Source: Quercus robur
Lineage: Eukaryota > Streptophyta > Magnoliopsida > Fagales > Fagaceae
Assembly (NCBI RefSeq): GCF_932294415.1
Contig: NC_065535.1
Coordinates: forward strand, 26,066,782 to 26,130,781
Length of the DNA stretch: 64,000 nt
Direction of reading: 5' to 3'
The position numbers and the translations under genes were made by a program. The notes beneath the pieces are model-generated. The model worked only from the letters and a program-made list of their open reading frames with translations, did no database searches and was not told the origin of the DNA. Positions 13,389-24,670 of the stretch are shown here, piece by piece. Numbering within the stretch: position 1 is the stretch's first letter; each line of letters opens with the position of its first letter.

Positions 13389-13448
13389 CCAGCTTAAAAA
13401 GTTCTTGTACAGGAAGTCTTGCCTGCCTTCTAGGAAGACTCAAGGAAT

Positions 13449-14378
13449 ATGGGTAGCATAGCAGAAGAAGAACTACTTCAAATGGTCAGAGATTTCATAG
13501 AATCAGATTCAGCCTCACCCTTCTCACTTCCATCTTCAAAACCACTCTCTCACAATGATCACCCCCCATATCTCACTTTAAAGGTATGTCTTCTTCCATC
13601 GCTTCAACTACTAAACGTTTTTTTTTTTTCCTCATATTTTTAGTCACAGCTTTCCTTCTCATCACCTTTATGATTTAACTTATTATTTGTGTTGATGGTT
13701 TCGATTCACTTGCCTTTTACATTTTTTCTAGGAGATTCTTGGGAGGGCCATGGAGGCTGAGGTTGAGGTCCTTGAGAAAATATTGATGTACATGAGAGAT
13801 ATTTCAGGGGATCATACTAATCATATGAAGAAATGGTTGGTGACAAAATTGAAAATGGATGGTTATGAAGCTTCTCTCTGTAAAACTTCTTGGCTCTCCT
13901 CTTTTGGTCACTCCAAAGGTCTCTCTCTCTCTCTCTCTCTAGCTCTTTGATCTCTCTCTGCTATATTCTTGAAAACCTAATTCTGATTTTGATGTCTTTT
14001 TTTGTTTTAGTTGTCCAATGCACAGGTGATTATGAATATATTGATGTCATGGTGAGAGATAGCAATGGTGATGATGAGGAACCAACAAGGCTGATTGTAG
14101 ATGTGGATTTTAAGTCTCAGTTTGAAGTGGCAAGGCCTACAGCAACTTACAAAGAACTGATCAACACTCTGCCTTCAGTCTTTGTTGGGAGTGAAGAAAA
14201 GCTCAACCAGATTATCTCTCTGCTTTGCTCAGCTGCAAAGAAGTCACTAAAAGAGAGGGGTCTTCACGTTCCTCCTTGGAGAAACGCCAACTACATGAGG
14301 TCCAAGTGGCTTTCCAAAGAATGCAAGAAAGTCTCACTCTCAACGAACATGGATTTGGGTATGGTGAGTAAAGAGTGA
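13449..14378 (+). CDS. DUF506 (PDDEXK-like) family protein, 3 exons
   Basis: Exons 13449-13583, 13732-13918 and 14011-14378 join in phase (0, then split codon) to give 229 aa. Visible family features are the helical N-terminus with EEELLQMVRDFIES, the central KKWLVTKLKMDGYEASLCKTSW, the conserved GDYEYIDVMV strand, LIVDVDFKSQFEVARPT, LPSVFVGSEEKLNQIISLLC, and the C-terminal LHVPPWRNANYMRSKWLS. DUF506 proteins belong to the PD-(D/E)XK nuclease-like fold. Biochemical activity is generally unproven, and one Arabidopsis member (RXR1) restrains root-hair growth through a Rab GTPase. At 229 aa it is shorter than most relatives, mainly through short linkers. The start codon follows a TATA box by about 60 bp. 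The first intron is 148 bp and the second 92 bp, the latter beginning directly with a CT microsatellite. Confidence 0.93.
13919..13940 (+). repeat. CT microsatellite overlapping a 5' splice site
   Basis: The donor of DUF506 intron 2 (AAAG/GT) runs straight into CTCTCTCTCTCTCTCTCT, so the splice-site +1 to +20 region is made of the repeat itself. The intron is only 92 bp. Confidence 0.85.
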
Positions 14379-16500
14379 AGTCATAGCACGCTATGTTCCT
14401 CCAATTTTGAAGCCTTAGAGAAAGACCCAGTTGGTTCTTTTTTCAGTTTTGTCCGGCTCCCACTTTTTGTTTGTCTTTTAACATGAGAATCAATCAATGG
14501 TGTTAAATAGGTGGAGTTTTTGTTTGTCTATTTTGTGAATTTTGGGACAATTTCGTTTAAGAAGACCTCAAGTTTTATAGTTTAGTACTTTTTTTTTGTC
14601 TTTTAGTTGGTTGTAACAATTTTGGACATCCTTTCAGGTGTTACTTTACCGATGCCCTATCATCTTAATCTAGATCAAAATCTTTGAGAATGTGGAGGCA
14701 ATGGCAATGGATAAGGGAAGACTGTATCTCAATTTTAATTTTTTTTAATCTATTTGAGGGAAGTAATCTTATTGCTAATTGCGTGCCAAGTTGAGAATGG
14801 GGTGATTGATTGTGACACTCTTTTACGACTGTGTCACTGCCAACTTTGTGCTTGCCAAAGTAATTGTCAACCCGCCTAATCAGCTTTAGATAATCAGATT
14901 CCTCCTGATCAAATCACTTTATTTTTTTTATACAAGGAGGGGGGAACATTAAAGTAAACCTTCTTTACAAAGAGAACTAAACTTCGGCATGTGGTTTAAC
15001 AATTTAAAAACAAAACAAAATCCTCTAGACATGGGTTGAATGATAAATGGGCTATGTTTCAACTTCAAATAATGATAAAGGATTAAATTCATTGTCTTTT
15101 CATAATTTAAGTATTTAGGATTAGTGGTAATAGATCATAATATTATAATATGAGCTATTTTTCTCAACAAAAAATAATAATGAGTTTGAATGTTTACCCT
15201 ACTACTGATTTAAAATGTCGATAATTTTGTGTAGTAAACCTAGGGTTAACTTAGCCCTTAAGAAATTCGGTAGGGCTTCAAATAGAAAAGGGGGGGGGGG
15301 GGGGGGGGGGGGTTTCCACAATCCTGATTCTAAAGTATGATATAACAACCTAAAATAAAATATGTTTTATACTTATTTATTCCTTTTTTAAGTGTTTATT
15401 TCTAAAAAGAAATTCAAATATGCATTTTTTATTTATCAATCTTGCTTTAAAAAATTTTCATATAAAAAAAATCTTCCCACCTTTTATATATATATATGGT
15501 GACCATTAAACCACCTATACTTTCTCACTCTCTAAAAAGCATTTATTAATAACCAATCATTGTCAAACAACTCATTTTCTATGTTACTCCTAAACTTATT
15601 TTCATGAGGTCATATTACTGTATGTTATCAAGTAAACCTTGTCAATTACTGTATGATAAACTCATTTTCTAAACATTAAAGTTATATTACTGTATGTTCT
15701 AAATTTATTTTATTCTGATATTTGATAGTCTAGGTTAATTTTTAAGAACTAAATTAAAATTTTAAAATAAGACTCAAGAATAGGGGGATGGAAAAACCTT
15801 CATTTCACAAACTAATTTATATAAAAAGACTAGATTATTTTTTAAATGCATGTATCGCTCCATAATTTATTTTATTTTAACATTGATGGCTTATAATTAT
15901 TTTTAAGAACTAAACTTAAATTTTAAAAGACGTCTTACGAATAGGAGAGAAAAAAACCTCAATTTCATAAACTAAATTAAATAAAAAGACTAGATTCTCA
16001 TTTAAATGCATGCATCGTTACATAATTTTATTGAAAATATTGTTAAAGTAGTTGTTGCATAAAAAGTTTTCCAAAATTAAATTAAATTGATAAAATCATA
16101 TCTAAATGAACTTTGTAAGAATAATTATTAAGAGAATTATTTATAGTGAAGATTAAAAGGATGTTAGAAAAACTTGAACATAATTTTTTAATTAGAAATT
16201 TTGCATCTAAAGAGTCGAGAAGAATATATTTTAAATAATAAAAAATTGATTATATAAAAAACTAAATAAATATTATTTAATTGATATATAAATATATAAA
16301 AATATCTCACTTAAACCGCTTAGGCCTCAAATTTTATTGATATGGTCTTGTTTAGACCTCACTTTTTTTAGAAGAAGTTTAGACCTCACTTATTAAAGAT
16401 GAGTCTAATGCCACACATGAAACAGAGAATGTTAGCTTAAACCTTTCAGATTAGTAATAATATTTTAGGGCATACACCGGGAAAAAAAAATGAGAAAATT
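14379..16500. other. Intergenic AT-rich DNA
   Basis: Contains the presumed 3' UTR of the DUF506 gene at its left end, a G23 homopolymer at 15290-15312, and AT-rich sequence with two similar stretches near 15720-15860 and 15880-16030 (both with AAGAACTAAA, AAAGACTAGATT and AAATGCATG). I see no gene. Confidence 0.6.
15290..15312 (+). repeat. G homopolymer, 23 bases
   Basis: An uninterrupted run of G in AT-rich DNA. Length may be affected by sequencing. Confidence 0.9.
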
Positions 16501-16531
16501 GCCTTAATAGGAATTTGGAAGCTTAAATAGA

Positions 16532-16750
16532 TACTCCCCTGTGTGTGTGTTTCAGTCCTGTGTCTTTCTCAAAAAAAAAAAAAAGCAATCAAATGGGTTT
16601 GTCCCACATCGCCCAAGTGTGTGTCTCCCAATGAGTTTAAAACCTTCACACAACATTCAAAAGTTACCGGTTTTTGTATGTTGTGAGTTGTGTGATATTA
16701 GACCCGGGTTCCCACTCCCCTGTGTGTGTGTTTCAGTCTTGTGTCTAGAA
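16532..16750 (+). repeat. Direct repeat pair flanking a USE-like promoter motif
   Basis: ACTCCCCTGTGTGTGTGTTT followed by CAG(T/C) occurs at about 16532 and again at about 16716. Between them, GTCCCACATCG at 16601-16611 matches the plant snRNA upstream sequence element (RTCCCACATCG), and TTTAAAA at 16636-16642 could serve as a TATA box. No snRNA sequence follows. Origin as a retroelement LTR fragment is equally possible. Confidence 0.4.
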
Positions 16751-17868
16751 CAAGCGTAGGTTATTGCAATGAGTTTGAGTAATTTTCGTTTGGTAATATT
16801 ATTTGTATTTTTTAGAATTATATGTGTGTAAACAAACATATAAAAATATGCATAATATCATTTTAAACACTAAAAATTATTGTTTAAATAACGATAACAA
16901 AAAATTGGACGAAGCAACTTATGAGCAACCTTTTTTTAATAAAAGAGAGCAACTTATGAAATTAGTACAAAGAATTGCATGGAGTGGAGTAGACTAGGCC
17001 ATTTATTAAGTAAAGGAAGGATGGTAAAGATTGATTTAAAATTTAAAAAAAAATTAAAGGATAAAGAAGATACTAATATTTTATCTAAGTTGTTGGTGGG
17101 AAGGACAGAGAAGTATGATACATAAAATTATTATATATCCTTTGTTTAGATGGAAAGAAATAGTAGTTTGTAATAAGTTATTATTATACTCTTTTATATA
17201 AAAAATAATTTTTTAATATTAGTTTTAAATAAAAGATAAAATCATAATTTTCTTTCTCCCATAATTTCCTCTCTATTTGAAAAATTAAATTTTATAGGCC
17301 AGGAAAGAAATAACCCTCACACCAATTTTCATCTAATATTTTTTCTTTTCCTACCAAACAGAAAGAAAATATTTTCTCCTATTTTTTTCATGCTTCCTAA
17401 AATCACTTCTGTTTTAACTTATTCAAAGATTTGCTACTTAAGGGAAAAGTTGTGGAAGTTTTTGTCCTAATTACCAAAATATAAAAAGAAAAGAAAAGCA
17501 AGTTTTTGTCGTTTTCTTTATATCGTATTTGTCGGCCAATTTTGCAAAAGACCACAAATATTTTTTTCATTTTCATTTTTTATTTTTTTCAATTTTTTCC
17601 ATTTTGGGTTTTGGGCCACTTGAATGCTCTGGTCACCGTCCCGGGGTTCCTGTCTGAGTGATGGACTCTTAGCCCTTATCTAGATCAAATCAAAACCTTG
17701 AAAACGTAGTAGAATAGAATTGATAGAGAATCTCAATTTTAATTACTCAGCAAAAAATAAATTAAAATCTCAACAATTTTAATTATTTTTTCTTCTGGAG
17801 AGGGAATTTGCCTTATTAGTTATTACTTACTGCTTTGCTTGCCAGCTGCCGGTGCTACATAAAAAAAT

Positions 17869-18059
17869 GAGAAATGCTATGTCTACAACATTTCTACAAT
17901 ATTTTTACAACAAATCCTAAGTGGCAAGTTGTTACTGGTTGTTTTTGTTGGGGCAAAAAAGTAATCTTAATATTAGTTTTAAATTTGAACTAATAACAAC
18001 TAACCACCCATGATTTGTTGTAAAAATGTTGTAAAAATGTTGTAGACGTAACATCTCTC
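17869..18059. mobile_element. MULE-type MITE with perfect 9-bp TSD
   Basis: TAAAAAAAT at 17860-17868 is repeated exactly at 18060-18068. The 191-bp element has long terminal inverted repeats: GAGAAATGCTATGTCTACAA on the left, and GAGAGATGTTACGTCTACAA on the right read in reverse complement. Both arms continue into ACATTT and TTTTTACAACAAATC. A 9-bp TSD is the Mutator signature. It has no coding capacity. Confidence 0.88.
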
Positions 18060-18068
18060 TAAAAAAAT

Positions 18069-20160
18069 TGAGTGATTTTGACACCACATGACTTTTGTGA
18101 CGCATGGTATAAAGATATAAGTCGGTACGTGATTAATCAATTATTTTTATTTATTTTAAAATATATGTTAGTAAAAAATATGAAAAAAATATATATAATA
18201 TTGTTTAAAATTTAAAAATATGTATTTGAATATATATATATATATATATATCAAACGGACTTATATTATTTAAAAAAAAGTTATTTTTTTCAAAATTATA
18301 TAAGTAATTCTTAAATACTTTTAAAGTACGGAGGATAATATTTTTTTCTTTCATAATTATAATAAGATCTATTTATTAAATTTACAGTAAAATTTATAAA
18401 AAAAATGTTAGAGAGGAGAGTATCATTTCTTGATACTCCAACATTTCCAAAAAGAAGAAGAGGATGCATTGTTGCTTTGATAGAGAACGTGCAAGAAAGG
18501 CTTCTACCTAGCTGCTGCCTTTGCCCTTTGGAGAGAAGTCCTTAGATAAGCTTAGAAAGAGAACATGAGTTGTCTCTTTCAGTTGCCCCTTTTTCTTCTT
18601 TAGAGATGAGAATATATTTACACTTTGTCCCCTTGCAAATTAAGTTTAAGAACACTTTGGACTTGCATTTACACATTTGTCCTTGCCTCTTGTACACTTT
18701 GGACTTTGCATTTACACATTTGTCTCTCTTCTTACAAACCTCCCGTCCTTTGTATCTTCATCTTTTACCAAAATAATAAATATGGTAACATTTTTTTTTT
18801 TTTTTCAGATCTTCCAGGTCAAACCATTTGTCTGAATTTTTTACTGTAATTTATTAAAGTAGTCATCTATAAGTGATAAATAATAATCTTATATAAAGCT
18901 ATTATTTTTTTATTCACTTCCACAATCACATACACATAAAAGTCGTATTTTTGGATTTTCTCGTTTCCATGACATGTAAATTTTTTTACTTTTCCTTTAT
19001 GCTGCATTGATGGGCTTGATGGCTTCTTGCCATTTGTCCCTACTTGAGAAAGGTCACATTATCTACCTTGCACTTATGTTCGAGAGTACAAACTAATTCT
19101 AATGAAATGTTTGTACTAAAACACTATATATATATGAGACATGACTTCGTGCCAAAAGGATGGACTTTCCCACAACCTAGACCAATAGGATTTTTCAAAA
19201 GTAAAAAAGAATAAAATATATATTATTATTAATTAATATTGTAATGTGTCACAAAAACTAAATTACAAGATTGCACAAGTACATGACCAAAATTAAGTTA
19301 CAATACTCCTAAGAAGTTATAAAACTACTCCTAAATAATTAATGCCATATGATATACACTTACAAGCATGCAGTTATTGTTACATTGTCCAGAATGAAAT
19401 TTGGTTTGTCCAATTATGTGCTTTTTGATGATATTTATTGAATAAAAGGCACTACGTTGATTCTCAAGAAAAGATAATTTGTTCGCTCAACCATGTGCTT
19501 CTTATGTGCTTGAATGTCTATATAACTGCTCATGTGCTCTCCACTTGTTGAATAACTACTCGCACACTTATATTCTTCAAATTAACTCTGCAATCTCTCA
19601 CACTTTATAACTGATAAATGATTAATATTATGGTGCCACCTGTATTCTCCTAAGCGCTTCATTTTATTGCTAAATACCCAACAACTTTTTTTTGTTGATA
19701 GAAACTACCCAACAACTTACTCTTACATACAAACATTGTAATTTATATGAGTAATTATAAATAAACTTTTGGCCTTCTCACGTGTGCCATTATTTTATTT
19801 ATTGGCCCAACAACGGGGAGATCAAATTATATAACGTCACGTTGTCTTCTTGTTTGACACATGAAATAAGATTTACACTTTCTAGAATTGCATTGCCTCT
19901 TTTGCATTATTCATTATCTTTTGACATTTTTGCATTATTATTCAATTGTGAAGTCAGTTTTTACTTTTTAGTCAGAAATTGAAAGGATCACAATCGTTGT
20001 TGTAAAAGATTGTCAACAACGATTTTGAAAAAATCACAATCCTCTTGATTCTCTTTCTATGTACGTTCAATTCAGTGAATATAATGGGAAAATTGAAAAT
20101 CTCTTCTTTTTTATATATTTAATTTTATGGATAGAGAGTGGAATTAGTGGATCAATATCC
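18069..20160. other. Intergenic AT-rich DNA
   Basis: A (TA)n run near 18232-18252, a 50-bp near-duplication at 18645-18725 (ACTTTGGACTT-GCATTTACACATTTGTC twice), and otherwise no gene or clear element. Confidence 0.55.
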
Positions 20161-20173
20161 TGATTCAATTTAT

Positions 20174-20283
20174 GGTTCGTTTGGATTGAGGAGAAGTAAA
20201 GTAAAGTAGAATAGATTTAGTACAAAATTAGCAACTCTACTCTCCTCCACTCTCTTTCCTTCCCCCCTCCATCCAAACAAGCC
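20174..20283. mobile_element. Short MITE
   Basis: GGTTCGTTTGGAT at the left and GGCTTGTTTGGAT (reverse complement of the right end) form the terminal inverted repeats of a 110-bp element. The flanks are ATTTAT and ATTAAT. No coding content. Confidence 0.55.
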
Positions 20284-20537
20284 ATTAATCTCTACTTTTT
20301 CATCAAATTGTCATTTAGAAGTCCACCTCTCAATTTGCCAATCGAATAAAAGACAATTTAAGGATATGTAATCATAATTTGGACATGAGTTATTAAATGT
20401 TAATTTTCCCATGGATCTTTTGGTGACAATAACTAAAAAACTTAAAATTATCATATACGAAAGGCTCTATAGATTCACATGAGATAAATTTTTGTGTTAG
20501 GATGAGTTTTAGTCTTAACTTATATCAGGAAGTTTTA

Positions 20538-20733
20538 GAGAGCGTTTGGATAGGAATTATCTACGTCTTGTGTTTTGCAAATTCACTGTTTATGCACTGT
20601 TTACGGGACCTACAGCCACTTTATTCAGAAAAAAATATTAAAATAGGTCTCATGGTACTATTCACGCATTTAAAAATTATTTTGTTATAGTATTTTCAAT
20701 TTTCAGCAAAATAAGTTGTATCCAAATGAACTC
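20538..20733. mobile_element. Tourist-like MITE with TTA duplication
   Basis: GAGAGCGTTTGGATA starts the element. The right end in reverse complement reads GAGTTCATTTGGATA. TTA flanks both sides (20535-20537 and 20734-20736), the PIF/Harbinger-type TSD. It is 196 bp with no coding capacity. Confidence 0.65.
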
Positions 20734-21144
20734 TTAATCTTAACTAAGGTAAATTTCCATTACTTTTTAGTTTAAGTGAATTGTCAAAGGACTTGAATTA
20801 AAATAATTTTAAAAGTTTATAATTCTAATAAACTTTTTGAAATTCAATATATAGTTCGAAACTATCTTAAATTATGGGGGAATTATTTAATTTATTCAAA
20901 ATTTTAACAAAGAATAACCACTTTTTTTTTTTTTTTAATTTAACGAAGAATAACCACTTTTTTAAAAAAAAATTAACAAAGAATAACCACTTGGTGCATA
21001 AAAAAGATAAATATTTAGAACAATCATAATTTTTAAAATAAATGTTTATTATATAGAATAAGATTTTTGTGACTCGTTAGCCCCTACTACTACTACTATT
21101 TTATATTATCAATAGTCTTCTAGCTTTTATCAACGACAAAAAAA

Positions 21145-21260
21145 TATTGTTTTAGCTCAATTGATTGCTACTTTTTTTTCATATCAATGGCATTAATAGT
21201 TCAAAATTCCTCTCCTTGTAATTGTAATTGTTGAATTAAGCAACTCTTTTTATATTAACC
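21145..21260 (+). mobile_element. SINE-like relic
   Basis: TTTTAGCTCAATTGATTGCT resembles a tRNA A box (TAGCTCAGTTGGT), and AGTTCAAAATTCCTCTCC about 45 bases on resembles a B box. It is followed by the same TTGTAATTGTTGAATTAA-like tail seen in the relic near 41385. Confidence 0.5.
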
Positions 21261-22699
21261 TTCTCAAGTGAAGTCCTTGATCACAGCACGAGTCCAAGTA
21301 TTGGTGTGGTATTGTTAAATTTTATGGACTTAAATTAATTAGATAAAATACGATTACATTTTCTTTATAAAAAAATAATTCTTCCAAATAATAATGAAAA
21401 AAACGATCGGAAAAGTAAAAATAGAGGAAAGTGTATTATTGTCAAGAACTTGAAATATTTTCATTAAAAAGAACTAGTAATTATAATTTTATTAATATAT
21501 ATGCGCACAGTATTGGCAAATTTGATACGTGAATTGTGACGAGAATAATAAAAAAAAACCCATGTAATGAGATGTGACATGAAATGATTACCGTAGAGAT
21601 ACGCTGGGATATATCGGTAATCCCACAGTCTGCAACAAAAGCAAAGAATCTGTGAAAAGATTTAAAAAAAAACCTTTATTAAGTGCAGAATTAGTAGAAG
21701 ATGGCAGTCGAACCCTTTCTTTTTCTTTTTCATTTAGCCATTCTTGGATTGGATTGGAGGAACAGAGGGACTGAGAAAATTGCCATCAATGGGGGTGGCG
21801 GTTTGGTGATGTTAGTCAGCTTGTCAATCTCATATTAGTACTGGAATAGTGTAGTTTTTGCTGGCTTGAGTCCGACAGGTTCATAATTCCTAAGGGTTTT
21901 CATCATCATCAATAGTCTGGGGAGGCACCAAATGGATATGGATGTGAAAACTTTGTCAGATTTTTTTAGCTTTGCCTATATTTGCACACCCTAACCCTAT
22001 ATCTGCAGCCCATCCAATACTTCAATGCGCAATCAAATCTCTCTCTGTAAATGGGAACTGCCGAACTGTGGTCTGGGAATCACGCTAAAGTGGCCTACTC
22101 AGAACTTTATTTGGGTGTGGAATCCGCTTCGTAGCTTCTTCAAATACGGAATTTTTTTTTTTTTTTTTCTTTTTTGGGTTTCCAACCTAAAAGTTTTGAA
22201 CAAGTTAATCACTGTCTCAGTGGAGTAAATCATTAGTTTAGGGATTTTTTTTTTTTTAAAGTGCAGATAATCAGACTTGAACGAAAGAACACACCCAATT
22301 AAAATTAGAACAAGCACTTTAAGGCCGAATGTTCAACCACATGGTCAACATGAGACAAGCACTTTGAGACCCAGTTAAACACAGAACATTGTCTACAATA
22401 TTTTTGTACTTGTGTTTTAGTTGCGTCTTTTTTTAAATAAAAATAAAAATTATGAGACACTCAAAAATCTTTTATATATTTATTTTAGTTTCAATCTAAA
22501 CTCTAATTTAGTTATCTTTCTTTTTTTTTTTTGAGGGAAAGTTATCTTTTATTTATTTATGCTTTTAAATTTTATTTTTGATTTGTATTCTAATTTTTAA
22601 ACATTATTTTTAGTCATTAATCATGAATTTAATTTATTTTATCCAATGTTGCTCTTAAATAAATGCTTAACAATATTTCAAAATAAAAATAAAAATAAA

Positions 22700-22845
22700 C
22701 TAATGCTACAAACACAAACTATTTTACAATAAATAAAAATGTGATGTTAATGGTGAGTCTAGATTAAAACTAGTAAGAATTTGTCGCATCAATAATTTGT
22801 AAAATATTATAAAATAGTTTGTAACGGTAACATTACTCATAAAAA
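22700..22845. repeat. Relative of the 17.9-kb MULE MITE
   Basis: Left TAATGCTACAAACACAAACTA and right (reverse complement) GTAATGTTACCGTTACAAAC form imperfect inverted repeats similar to the element at 17869. TSDs are unclear. Confidence 0.4.
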
Positions 22846-23760
22846 TATATTTAATAATTACTTAATAGGCATATTTTCACCATGTTATATCCTAATTTTT
22901 CCAAAATAATTGTGTTATTGTGTTGTGCCCATACTTGTATCCATGTTTTTAAGTACTTGAAAGTTTATTTTTAGTTCAGATTTTGTTTTTCTTTTCAATA
23001 TCAATTAATAATGTAGTAAAAGTGCTGGAGTTAAGACTCAAGAATATGTTCAAAAGGATCAAATTATGATACCGATAATCAATTAAAATAAACTCAAACT
23101 TATATATAAATAAATATAAATATAAATGTGTGAAAAATACGAAACTTAATTTTCTAATACTAGAATATGCCTCATAAATATATTTAATAGAAAATAATGA
23201 ACTTTTTTTTGAAGGCATAGAAAATAATGAACTTTATTATGTATTTACACACAAGATTTTAAAATAAATATATTTAATAGAAAATTGGTGAACATTTCCC
23301 AATTATATATAGATGGTATGCTAAATATTTAAGATAAAAAGTAAATAAAGCTCCTTAGGAGTTATATCTTAGGTTCCCAATTAAATTTAGCCATATGTTT
23401 GCATTGACAAATGTACCACGTGGTCGAACTTAATTGTCTTTGGGAAAAAAAAACATTATTTCAGTTGTATTTATCAATAGACTCAGTACAACTATGTGTT
23501 TAAATTTATGGAGATATTACACTTTACCACCTTGAACTATACCCTATATTACAATTTGCACCATAAACTATTTGAATGCATAGTTTGCACCCTAAACTAT
23601 GACTATTGTTACACTTTGCACCACGATGTTAGTTTTACTATTAAGTTAGACAGAAATATAAAGCACATGACTTGTACATGTGTATTGCTTAAATGGCACA
23701 AACATAAAAGACCAAAACCGCCTTTTCCCAATTAATTAAAAAAAAAAACTTTTATCTTTT

Positions 23761-23762
<2 letters not shown>

Positions 23763-23853
<91 letters not shown>
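23763..23853 (+). repeat. (CT)n microsatellite, about 90 bp
   Basis: About 45 uninterrupted CT units, the longest dinucleotide tract in the window, inside the MULE-like element. Confidence 0.95.
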
Positions 23854-23855
<2 letters not shown>

Positions 23856-24180
23856 GTGTATTAGCCTCTATCCCTAAATCAAAATCCTTGCAACCCTAAA
23901 TCCCCAAATCAAAATCATATTGGGTAGTTTTGATTGTGTATATGCTGCTATGAGGTTGTTATAGCTTGGTCATGGTCCTTATGGAAGTGTTGTGAATGAT
24001 ACTAGGGAAGAGAATTGATGAGGTAAAAAAACGGGCGTGGGAATTGTGAACTGCTCAAAAATACAAAGTAGTTGGAATCTAATAGAGAACAATTTTACTT
24101 TTTGTGATGAGAAGGGGCTTGGGTTAAGGGGTGAGCCATGCTAGTGGCAATCAAATAGAGAAGGGAAAAAGAGAAAGTAA

Positions 24181-24670
24181 GGGCACATTTGGTATACTGT
24201 AATAATTACTACATGGAAATAGAAATAAGTATTACGATAAATACATTAAGTTGGAATGTAATAAGTATTACTATTCATTAGTTTGGTGACTATTTAAGAA
24301 TGGAATCCTGAATATACATCCACAATTTAGTAGATTATAAAAATAATGTGTAATTAAATTATTTTTAAGTCAAATTTCCTAAAATAAGTGGTGTTTAAAA
24401 TAGAGCTAATAATTAACAAGAAAGAAAATTTATTTCCTTTCCTTTTGAAGATGTGGTAACTAATAGCTTTTTAGGAAATTTTTAAAAAAAATTATTACAT
24501 AAGGTGAAGGAATAAATATTCAGTACTTTAGTTATTACTTATTATGAATAATAACTATTTATAAGGAATAATTATTCATTATAATAAAAATATAATCAAA
24601 CAACCGAATAGTTATGCCATAGGAATGTCTATTACATTACAGTGTTTATTGTAATCTATCAAACATGTCC
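24181..24670. mobile_element. Nested MITE inside the MULE-like element
   Basis: GGGCACATTTGGTATACTGT at the left and GGACATGTTTGATAGATTAC (reverse complement of the right end) are imperfect inverted repeats. The flanks GAAAGTAA and TAAGTAAT share AAGTAA. It is about 490 bp, AT-rich and without coding capacity. Confidence 0.6.

Larger units (their letters stand above)
20737..23500. other. Intergenic AT-rich DNA
   Basis: Contains a triplicated ATTTAACGAAGAATAACCACTT-like motif at about 20900-20995, a SINE-like piece at 21145-21255, and a MULE-MITE-like stretch at 22700-22845. No gene was recognised. Confidence 0.55.

Noticed and set aside
23763..23853. CRISPR-like or other regular array
   Set aside because: It is a CT dinucleotide tract. 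No spaced repeats of CRISPR type exist in the window, and none are expected in a plant nucleus.
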